Of a stretch of 5,310 nt of DNA, positions 1 through 5,253 are shown in pieces. Every line of letters starts with the position of its first letter. Positions within the stretch are counted from its first letter, which is position 1. Source of the DNA: Planctomycetaceae bacterium. GTDB taxonomy: Bacteria > Planctomycetota > Phycisphaerae > Phycisphaerales > SM1A02. The translations under genes were made by a program, and so were the position numbers. Location of the stretch: assembly GCA_947459855.1 (NCBI GenBank), contig CANHFL010000108.1, positions 1-5,310 on the forward strand. The letters are read 5' to 3'. A model generated the notes under the pieces. It made no database searches and was not told the origin of the DNA. It saw only the letters and a program-made list of their open reading frames with translations.

Positions 1-78
1 ATGCACGAGCGCGACTTCGTGCTCGTGCCGCTCTCGGACGTGGCTCCGGGGCTGGTCGCCGCTTGCCGCCACGGGTGA
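1..78 (+). CDS. folK: C-terminal fragment of a probable 2-amino-4-hydroxy-6-hydroxymethyldihydropteridine pyrophosphokinase (HPPK)
   Basis: Frame 1 is open from the window edge to a TGA at 76-78 and gives 25 residues beginning MHERDFVLVPLSDVAPGLV. This matches the conserved C-terminal block of HPPK, where an (R)xHERxFVLxPL motif is followed by a D/E-x-AP segment shortly before the end of the protein. HPPK is a cytoplasmic enzyme that transfers pyrophosphate from ATP to 6-hydroxymethyl-dihydropterin, the step before dihydropteroate synthase in folate synthesis. The catalytic part lies upstream of the window, so the ATG at position 1 is very probably an internal methionine and not the start. 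The call rests on one short motif. The C-terminus is short after the motif, which is normal for the family. Confidence 0.72.
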   Translation: MHERDFVLVPLSDVAPGLVAACRHG

Positions 79-116
79 CGGGACCTTCGCGCCGAACCCG
101 CGCTCCGGGCAGCCCG

Positions 117-122
117 TACACT
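117..122 (+). promoter_or_regulatory. Weak candidate -10 box upstream of the thioredoxin-fusion gene
   Basis: The 103-base gap between the folK-like stop and the next start (79-181) contains TACACT at 117-122, a 4/6 match to TATAAT. It would place transcription start near 129 and leave a leader of about 50 bases. No good -35 element is seen at the right distance. Nothing else in this gap stands out: there is no strong hairpin with a T-run, so read-through from the folK-like gene is also possible. Confidence 0.2.
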
Positions 123-171
123 TCCCGCTCGCCCGGGTCGGCCGTCGCCGTCCCGCCCGTCTCGCATCCCC

Positions 172-176
172 AGGAG
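172..176 (+). promoter_or_regulatory. Shine-Dalgarno site of the thioredoxin-fusion gene
   Basis: AGGAG sits five bases before the ATG at 182. It decides the start of the following gene, because that ATG also begins a convincing signal peptide. It contrasts with the next two genes, which have no such site. Confidence 0.75.
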
Positions 177-181
177 CCTGC

Positions 182-1510
182 ATGCGCATCCGTCCCGTGG
201 TCGTGTCCGCCAGCCTCGTCCTCTCGATCGTCCTCCCGTGCGCCGCGCAGGCGCCCGCCGCCCCCGCCGGCAAGAACGACCCGTTCGCGCCGCCCGCCGA
301 TGCGCCGGTCGAGGTCGTGATGCCCAAGATGGCGATGCCCTCCGAGGGCTGGACCGACGCCGACAGGGCCGAGGCCGCTCTGAAGCGCGCCGATGAGGTG
401 CTCGCGAACGTGCAGAAGGCGTACAGCCAGGCGAACACGCCGTTCCTCACCGACACGGCTCAGATGAAGCTGGTGCTGCCGAACGGCGAGATGGCCGAGA
501 CCATCGAGATGGCGTTCGGCAAGGGCAACGACACCCGCATCAAGCAGGGCGGCTTCCAGATCATCGTGGTCGGCGACACCTTCAACCTGGTGCCCGAGCG
601 CCCGGCCGACCTCTACCTGAGCAAGAAGTTCCAGGGCGGCCTGGGCGACGCGATCGACGACGTCCTCGACGGCTTCGCGCTGCCTGTGCCCGACTTCGCG
701 CTGCGCCACCCCGCCAAGGACGCCACCACGCTGGACGCCTTCGCGATGGGCGGCAACAAGAAGATGAAGGTCGTCGGCTTCCGCGAGCGCAACGGCATGC
801 AGGAAGTGCTGATGACCAGCCAAGACGGCGACACGCTGGTCAGCGTCGATCCCAAGACGAGCTTCGTGCGCTCGATGCGCGCGATCATCCGTCCCGAGGG
901 CCTGCCCACGGCCGTCGGCCTGGAGATCAGCATGAACCCGGTGGCCGAGGAGCCGAAGGCGCCGATCAAGTTCGAGGCCGGTTCCCGGAAGGCCGTGGCG
1001 TCGTTCGAGGACCTGTCGGCCCCGCAGCAGGCGCCCGTGCCCGAGAGCAAGGTCAAGGTCGGCGAGGCCGCCCCGGTGGCGAAGCTGAAGGACCTGGACG
1101 GCAAGGAAGTCGACATCGCCTCCTACAAGGGCAAGGTCGTCGTCATCGACTTCTGGGCGACCTGGTGCCCGCCGTGCCGCAAGGGCCTGCCGCTCCTGCA
1201 GCAGTTCGCCGACGAGATGAAGGGCAACGACAAGGTCGTGGTCTGCCCGGTCAGCACTCGCGAGAACGTCAAGGGCGACGAGCTGAAGAAGGCGATCACC
1301 GACTTCTGGTCGCAGCAGAAGTTCACGATGAAGACCCTGGTCGACGCCGACTCGTCGTTCATCACCGCATACGGCTTCGAGGGCATCCCCGCCTTCGTGA
1401 TCATCGGGCCGGACGGCAAGCTGGTGGCGACGCACCTGGGCTTCGACCCGAAGCTGGTCGAGACGCTCAAGGCCGAGGTCACCAAGGCCCTCGCCGGCGC
1501 GTCCAAGTGA
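182..1510 (+). CDS. Exported LolA-like (DUF2092-like) / TlpA-type thioredoxin fusion protein
   Basis: The 442-residue product starts with a signal peptide: Arg2 and Arg4, a hydrophobic core at about 6-19, and likely cleavage near residues 22-24, followed by an Ala/Pro-rich stretch to about 42. Residues about 62-255 resemble the DUF2092/LolA-like outer-membrane lipoprotein carrier fold, with successive beta-strand segments such as QMKLVLPNGEMAETIEM (94-110) and a paired QIIVVGDTFNLV (126-137). After a linker (about 256-290) comes a TlpA/ResA-type redoxin domain (about 291-440). It has the GEAAP entry motif, the active site W328-C329-P330-P331-C332 and the cis-proline loop G401-I402-P403. The thioredoxin half should do thiol-disulfide exchange outside the cytoplasm, but its direction and partner are unknown. 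The N-terminal half may bind a lipid or hydrophobic ligand (inference). Cys355 is an extra cysteine after the active site. An SD at 172-176 supports the start, and a terminator at 1552-1587 follows. The redoxin call is firm; the N-terminal family call is moderate. Confidence 0.88.
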   Translation: MRIRPVVVSASLVLSIVLPCAAQAPAAPAGKNDPFAPPADAPVEVVMPKMAMPSEGWTDADRAEAALKRADEVLANVQKAYSQANTPFLTDTAQMKLVLPNGEMAETIEMAFGKGNDTRIKQGGFQIIVVGDTFNLVPERPADLYLSKKFQGGLGDAIDDVLDGFALPVPDFALRHPAKDATTLDAFAMGGNKKMKVVGFRERNGMQEVLMTSQDGDTLVSVDPKTSFVRSMRAIIRPEGLPTAVGLEISMNPVAEEPKAPIKFEAGSRKAVASFEDLSAPQQAPVPESKVKVGEAAPVAKLKDLDGKEVDIASYKGKVVVIDFWATWCPPCRKGLPLLQQFADEMKGNDKVVVCPVSTRENVKGDELKKAITDFWSQQKFTMKTLVDADSSFITAYGFEGIPAFVIIGPDGKLVATHLGFDPKLVETLKAEVTKALAGASK

Positions 1511-1515
1511 ACGTG

Positions 1516-1535
1516 ACGGCGGGTTCGCCCGCCGT
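1516..1535 (+). other. Perfect hairpin with TTCG loop just after the thioredoxin-fusion gene
   Basis: ACGGCGGG (1516-1523) and CCCGCCGT (1528-1535) form a perfect 8-bp stem closed by a TTCG loop, starting five bases after the stop codon. No T-run follows, so on its own it is not a classical terminator. It lies 16 bases before the terminator stem and may protect the 3' end of the mRNA or aid pausing (inference). Confidence 0.6.
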
Positions 1536-1551
1536 GGATCGCGAAGTCACC

Positions 1552-1587
1552 CCGAGGCGCCGCCCCGTGCGGCGCCTCGGTGCTTTT
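1552..1587 (+). terminator. Rho-independent terminator of the thioredoxin-fusion gene
   Basis: CCGAGGCGCC (1552-1561) and GGCGCCTCGG (1571-1580) are perfect reverse complements. They give a 10-bp GC-rich stem with a 9-base loop, followed by TGCTTTT (1581-1587). This is a standard intrinsic terminator layout, though the T-run is short. It separates the thioredoxin-fusion transcript from the dehydrogenase gene, which therefore needs its own promoter. Confidence 0.82.
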
Positions 1588-1602
1588 GGTGCGCGTGCTG
1601 CG

Positions 1603-1608
1603 TAGCAT
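1603..1608 (+). promoter_or_regulatory. Candidate -10 box giving a leaderless mRNA for the dehydrogenase
   Basis: TAGCAT (4/6 to TATAAT) ends nine bases before the ATG at 1618, so transcription would start at or within a few bases of the start codon. No Shine-Dalgarno sequence precedes that ATG (the bases between are CCGGGCGCG), which fits leaderless translation. No clear -35 element is visible, and the region where one would lie overlaps the T-run of the preceding terminator. A very similar arrangement occurs before the gene at 4637. Confidence 0.45.
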
Positions 1609-1617
1609 CCGGGCGCG

Positions 1618-4600
1618 ATGTCCGACCACGGCGAAACCAACGTCCAGCGCATCCCGCTGCCCCAGCTGGGCCCCGAGGCACGCGCCGCCGAGGCCAGGCG
1701 CGCGCGCCTGGCGCAGGCGCTGCGCGACGCCGGCGTCGCGGACGTCCGCGAGGGCCGCGCCGAGCGCATGCTCTACGCGACCGACGCCAGCATGTACCAG
1801 GTGGACCCGGTGGCCGTCGCGGTGCCGGCGGACGTGGCGCAGGGCGTGGCTGCGGTGCGCGTGGCAGCCGCGCAGGGCGTGCCGATCCTGCCGCGCGGCG
1901 GCGGCACCAGCCTGAACGGCCAGTGCGTCAACGCCGCGCTGGTGGTCGACTTCGGTGCGCATTGCCGTCGGATCCTCTCGGTGGACGACGCCGCCCGCAG
2001 CTGCTGGGTGGAGCCAGGCGTCGTGCTCGACCAGCTGAACGCGGCCCTCGCCCCACGGGGCCTCATGTTTGCGCCGGACCCGGCGACGTCCAGCCACAAC
2101 ACGGTGGCGGGCATGATCGGCAACAACTCGGCCGGCGCGCACAGCATCATGTACGGACGCACCGTCGAGAACCTGCTGGCACTCGACGTCGTCCTGGCCG
2201 ACGGCACGCTGCACCGGCTGGCGGAAGGCGCCTGCGAGCGCGACCCGGCCCAGCGCGCGATCGCGCAGCGGATGCGCGACATCCTGGAGCCGCTCCGCGA
2301 CGAGGTCCGCGCGAAGTTCCCGCGGATCCTCCGCCACGTCGACGGCTACAACTTCGACCTCTTCCTGGACCAGCTGGACCGCTCGACGCCCGGCACCTTC
2401 GACCGCGTGAACCTGGCGCACGTCGTCTGCGGCGCCGAGGGCACGCTGGCCACGGTGGTCGGTGCGGGCCTGGCGCTCGTGCCCACGCCGAAGGCGAAGG
2501 GCCTCGCCATCATGGGATTCGAGACGGTCGACGACTCGCTGGCCGCGCTGATGACGATGATCGACACCAAGCCGGCGGCCGTCGAGCTGGTGGACGACGT
2601 CATCATCGGCCTGGCCCGCCAGAACCGCGAGTACCGCGACTACGTCGACCTCATGCCGCGTCCGGCCGGCAAGCCCCTCGGCGCCGTGATGTACGTCGAG
2701 TACTTCGGGCAGTCGTTGGCGGAGGTCGAGTCGCAGCTGGCCGACCTGCGCGCCAAGCTCCCCGCGCAGCCGATGGAGCAGTACACGGACGCGACGCGCA
2801 TGGCGAACGCCTGGCGCCTGCGCAAGGCCGGTGAGCCGCTCCTGCACGGCGTGCCGGGGCTCCGCAAGCCGCTCGGCTTCGTCGAGGACACGGCGGTCGA
2901 TCCCTCGCAGCTGCCGGGCTTCATCCGCGACTTCAAGGCGATCCTTGCGCACCACGGCACGCAGGCCAGCTTCTACGCGCATGCGTCCGTCGGCTGCCTG
3001 CACATCCGGCCGATGCTGGCGCTGCACGACGCGGGCGACCGCCGGCGCATGGTCGAGATCGGCGAGCAGGTCACCGACCTCGTCGTGAAGTACGGCGGCG
3101 CGCTCTCGGGCGAGCACGGCTCCGGCCGTTCGCGCACCGCGCTGCAGCTGCGCTACTTCGGCGAGCCGATCTGCCGCGCGCTGGCCGCCGTGAAGGCCGT
3201 CTGGGACCCCGCGGGCATCATGAACCCGGGCATCAAGGTCGACGTCGACCGCGCGGACATGCCCATCGAGGACCTGCGCATCGAGCCGCACCCCGGCCGG
3301 CCCGTGCACGTCGACGTCGCGGCGACGTTCTTCGACTATGAGGACGAGGGCGGCTTCGGCCACGCCGTCGACCTCTGCAACGGCGCGGGCCTCTGCCGCC
3401 GCCTGCAGGGCACCGTCACGATGTGTCCCTCGTACCAGGCGACGCTCGACGAGCGCCACGCCACGCGCGGGCGCGGCAACCACCTGCGCCTGGCGATCAC
3501 CGGCCAGCTTGGGCAGGGGGGCGCGCCGGACTGGAACAACCCCGACGTGCAGGAGACGCTCGGCCTGTGCCTCTCGTGCAAGGCCTGCAAGAGCGAGTGC
3601 CCCTCGAACGTCGACATCGCCAAGCTGAAGGCCGAGTATGCGGCGCAGGGCTTCGCGGCGGCCGGGCGCGTGCCGTTCCGCACGCGCGTCTTCGGGCATG
3701 TCCGCCGCGCGAACCGCGCCTTCTCGCGCGCCTGGCCGCTAGTGAACGCGCTGAACCGCCTGGGCCCGGTGCGCGCCCTGCAGCGCTGGGTGCTGGGGAT
3801 CGACGAACGCCGCTCCATGCCGCCCGCCGCGCCTGCGCTGGACCGCTGGTACGCGAAGCGCGGCAGCCGTGCGCCGGCCGGGGCGCCGGTCGTGATCCTT
3901 TTCCCCGACTGCTTCACGATGTACAGCGAGCCGCGGATCGGCCAGGCGGCGATCGAGGTCCTCGAGGCCTTCGGCTACCGCGTCGAGCTGCCGCAGCTCG
4001 GGTGCTGCGGCCGGTCGCTCATCTCGACCGGCATGCTGGCCGACGCGGCCATCGAGTGCCGCGCGACCGCGGAGGGCCTGATGGCCGCCGTCGAGCGCTC
4101 GGGCGCCGTCGCCGTGGTCGGCTGCGAGCCCAGCTGCATGAGCGCGATCCGCGACGACTGGCTGGAGCTCCGGATGGCGGTCGACCGCGACCGCCTGCGC
4201 GCGCTGGCCGCGAAGAGCTTCCTGGTCGAGGAGTTCCTCGACCGCCGCTGGGATGCGCACCCCGTGCGGCCCGCCGCGCCGGACTTCCCGTTGGAGCCCG
4301 TTGCGCTTCACGCCCACTGCCACCAGAAGGCGCTCTGGAGCGCCGAGAGCAGTGCGGGCATCTTGCGCCGCTACTTCGGGAAGGACCTTGCGGTGCTGCA
4401 GACCGGCTGCTGCGGCATGGCGGGCGGATTCGGCTTCGACGCCGCCAAGTACGACCTCTCGATGCGCATCGCCGAGCAGGGAGTCCTGCCCGCCGTGCGC
4501 GCACGGCCCGCCGCGACGGTGTGCGCGCCCGGCACCAGCTGCCGGCACCAGATCCACGACGGCGCCGCGCGCACGGCGCTGCACCCGGTGGAACTGCTCG

Positions 4601-4626
4601 CCAAGGTGCTGGTCGGCGGTCGCTAG
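1618..4626 (+). CDS. FAD/Fe-S D-2-hydroxyacid dehydrogenase, D-lactate or D-2-hydroxyglutarate dehydrogenase (YdiJ-like) type
   Basis: The 1002-residue protein has the full FAD-plus-Fe-S layout. The FAD-binding PCMH domain spans about 55-290, with PRGGGTSLNGQ (92-102), an Asn/Gly-rich block at about 160-185 and GAEGTLATV (272-280). The FAD-oxidase C-terminal domain spans about 295-542, with H455, H462 and E499 in the spacing of the divalent-metal triad of D-2-hydroxyglutarate dehydrogenases, H500 in GEHGSGRSR, and R402 as a likely substrate arginine. A ferredoxin-like part follows: C587, C593 and C603-P, then a classical CxxCxxCxxxCP at C651, C654, C657 and C661. Two CCG (HdrB-like) cysteine domains close the protein: C765, C796-C797-G798, C836, C840; and C901, C931-C932-G933, C969, C975. 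It should oxidise a D-2-hydroxyacid and pass electrons through flavin and clusters to quinone or another carrier, probably at the inner face of the membrane. There is no signal peptide. The length is close to E. coli YdiJ (about 1018), reported as a D-2-hydroxyglutarate dehydrogenase. The substrate cannot be read from sequence. Confidence 0.93.
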   Translation: MSDHGETNVQRIPLPQLGPEARAAEARRARLAQALRDAGVADVREGRAERMLYATDASMYQVDPVAVAVPADVAQGVAAVRVAAAQGVPILPRGGGTSLNGQCVNAALVVDFGAHCRRILSVDDAARSCWVEPGVVLDQLNAALAPRGLMFAPDPATSSHNTVAGMIGNNSAGAHSIMYGRTVENLLALDVVLADGTLHRLAEGACERDPAQRAIAQRMRDILEPLRDEVRAKFPRILRHVDGYNFDLFLDQLDRSTPGTFDRVNLAHVVCGAEGTLATVVGAGLALVPTPKAKGLAIMGFETVDDSLAALMTMIDTKPAAVELVDDVIIGLARQNREYRDYVDLMPRPAGKPLGAVMYVEYFGQSLAEVESQLADLRAKLPAQPMEQYTDATRMANAWRLRKAGEPLLHGVPGLRKPLGFVEDTAVDPSQLPGFIRDFKAILAHHGTQASFYAHASVGCLHIRPMLALHDAGDRRRMVEIGEQVTDLVVKYGGALSGEHGSGRSRTALQLRYFGEPICRALAAVKAVWDPAGIMNPGIKVDVDRADMPIEDLRIEPHPGRPVHVDVAATFFDYEDEGGFGHAVDLCNGAGLCRRLQGTVTMCPSYQATLDERHATRGRGNHLRLAITGQLGQGGAPDWNNPDVQETLGLCLSCKACKSECPSNVDIAKLKAEYAAQGFAAAGRVPFRTRVFGHVRRANRAFSRAWPLVNALNRLGPVRALQRWVLGIDERRSMPPAAPALDRWYAKRGSRAPAGAPVVILFPDCFTMYSEPRIGQAAIEVLEAFGYRVELPQLGCCGRSLISTGMLADAAIECRATAEGLMAAVERSGAVAVVGCEPSCMSAIRDDWLELRMAVDRDRLRALAAKSFLVEEFLDRRWDAHPVRPAAPDFPLEPVALHAHCHQKALWSAESSAGILRRYFGKDLAVLQTGCCGMAGGFGFDAAKYDLSMRIAEQGVLPAVRARPAATVCAPGTSCRHQIHDGAARTALHPVELLAKVLVGGR

Positions 4627-4629
4627 AAT
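4624..4629 (+). promoter_or_regulatory. Candidate -10 box of the response regulator gene, overlapping the upstream stop codon
   Basis: TAGAAT (5/6 to TATAAT) ends seven bases before the ATG at 4637, which would make the transcript start at or next to the start codon. Its first three bases are the TAG stop codon of the dehydrogenase gene. No Shine-Dalgarno sequence lies between. No convincing -35 element is seen about 17 bases upstream, where the sequence is coding. Confidence 0.5.
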
Positions 4630-4636
4630 CCGCGGC

Positions 4637-5113
4637 ATGACCGACGCCGCCACCGACCCGCTTGCCCTCTCCATCGAGAGCGAGAGCGCCCAGATCGACA
4701 TCCGCGGATCCAAGATCCTGGTGGTCGACGACAACCCGCAGAACCTCGAGCTGGTGCAGGCCTACCTCGAGACGATGCCGGTGACGGTCGCCACCGCGGC
4801 CGACGGCATGGCCGCGATCGCCGAGGTCGAGCGATTCCGCCCCGACCTGGTGCTGCTGGACGTGATGATGCCGAAGATGTCGGGCTTCGAGGTCTGCCAG
4901 AAGATCAAGGGCAATCCCGCGCTGCGGGACACCGTGATCATCATGGTCACCGCGCTCCACGAGGTGGGCGACTTCGAGCGCGCCGTCGAGTGCGGCTGCG
5001 ACGACTTCCTGACCAAGCCGGTGAACAAGCTGGAGCTGGTCACCCGCGTCAAGAGCCTGCTGCGAGTCCGGACGCTGAAGCGGATGCTCGAGGAACTGAA
5101 GAAGTCCCGCTGA
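4637..5113 (+). CDS. Single-domain response regulator (CheY/PleD-type receiver)
   Basis: This 158-residue protein has a short polar N-terminal tail (about 1-24) and then one receiver domain (about 25-145). The receiver residues are all present: acidic pair D31-D32, phosphoacceptor D75 in LVLLDVMMPKMSGFEV, T105 in IIMVTAL and K127-P128 in DDFLTKPVN. The C-terminal end (about 133-158) is a charged helix that could act as a linker or dimer contact, and no DNA-binding, GGDEF or other output domain follows. The wording resembles the first receiver of PleD-like regulators. It should be phosphorylated by an unseen histidine kinase and act through protein contacts. The ATG at 4637 is chosen because it follows the dehydrogenase stop by 10 bases, is preceded by a -10-like box, and leaves the whole receiver intact. 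An open frame extends further upstream, but only through out-of-frame dehydrogenase sequence. The output is unknown. Confidence 0.93.
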   Translation: MTDAATDPLALSIESESAQIDIRGSKILVVDDNPQNLELVQAYLETMPVTVATAADGMAAIAEVERFRPDLVLLDVMMPKMSGFEVCQKIKGNPALRDTVIIMVTALHEVGDFERAVECGCDDFLTKPVNKLELVTRVKSLLRVRTLKRMLEELKKSR

Positions 5114-5114
5114 C

Positions 5115-5130
5115 CGGCGGGCGCCCGCCG
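5115..5130 (+). terminator. GC palindrome directly after the response regulator gene, possible 3'-end hairpin
   Basis: CGGCGGGCGCCCGCCG is a perfect 16-base palindrome beginning one base after the stop codon. As RNA it could fold into a short, very stable hairpin with about 6 bp and a 4-base loop. No T-run follows (the next bases are CGCCCCATTC), so intrinsic termination is doubtful. Pausing, factor-dependent termination or 3'-end protection are alternatives. Confidence 0.4.
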
Positions 5131-5162
5131 CGCCCCATTCAAGCCCGGGCCGCCCCCGCGCC

Positions 5163-5211
5163 GATGCCATGCAACGGCGGCGGAGCCGTCATCGCGTGCC
5201 GTGCGGCACGC
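5163..5211 (+). promoter_or_regulatory. Possible structured 5' leader of the gene at 5254 (two tandem hairpins)
   Basis: ACGGC (5174-5178) pairs with GCCGT (5185-5189), and the stem can be extended by GATG (5163-5166) with CATC (5190-5193) across a 7-base bulge. Immediately after it, GCGTGCC (5194-5200) and GGCACGC (5205-5211) form a perfect 7-bp stem with a GTGC loop. No T-run follows either one. Two adjoining stems ending some 40 bases before a start codon could be a regulatory leader, but GC-rich DNA often gives such stems by chance. No promoter was identified in 5114-5253. Confidence 0.3.
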
Positions 5212-5241
5212 CCGGGGCAGGAGGCCTCCCGTTCGTTCCCC

Positions 5242-5247
5242 AGGGAG
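5242..5247 (+). promoter_or_regulatory. Shine-Dalgarno site of the last gene, with a complementary CTCCC upstream
   Basis: AGGGAG ends six bases before the ATG at 5254 and supports that start. GGGAG (5243-5247) is complementary to CTCCC (5226-5230), which could fold back over a 12-base loop and hide the site. A second purine run, AGGAGG (5219-5224), lies 29 bases from the ATG with no start codon at usable spacing. It is part of the palindrome GGAGGCCTCC (5220-5229). Confidence 0.6.
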
Positions 5248-5253
5248 CCCGCC

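Noticed and set aside
1..78. Treating the ATG at position 1 as the start of a 25-codon small gene
   Set aside because: The residues match the conserved C-terminal block of HPPK, where this methionine or an equivalent residue is internal. The window edge simply cuts the gene there.
230..241. Possible lipobox with Cys20 in the signal peptide (VLPC)
   Set aside because: Proline directly before the cysteine is not accepted in standard lipoboxes, and a signal peptidase I site just after (about residues 22-24) fits better. Lipidation cannot be fully excluded.
63..320. 85-codon plus-strand frame over the start of the thioredoxin-fusion gene
   Set aside because: It overlaps the signal-peptide region in another frame and gives a Pro/Arg/Ser-rich product. 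The frame from 182 has an SD and a proper signal peptide.
1123..3699. Very long (858-codon) open frame on the minus strand
   Set aside because: It lies opposite the redoxin domain and most of the FAD/Fe-S dehydrogenase. Its product is rich in Arg, Ala, Val and His with no recognisable domain, as expected of an antisense frame in high-GC coding DNA. The plus-strand genes there carry clear motifs.
4253..4636. Upstream extension of the response regulator frame to an ATG at 4253
   Set aside because: These codons are an out-of-frame reading of the dehydrogenase C-terminus. The receiver is complete from 4637, where a -10-like box and normal gene spacing support the start.
3423..4640. 405-codon plus-strand frame inside the dehydrogenase gene
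   Set aside because: It is a shifted frame of the Fe-S part of the dehydrogenase. Its product is Arg/Pro/Ala-rich and has lost all cysteine motifs.
3739..5170. Two overlapping minus-strand open frames (3739-4734 and 4019-5170)
   Set aside because: Both are opposite well-supported plus-strand genes and give low-complexity Arg/Ala/Gly-rich products without motifs.
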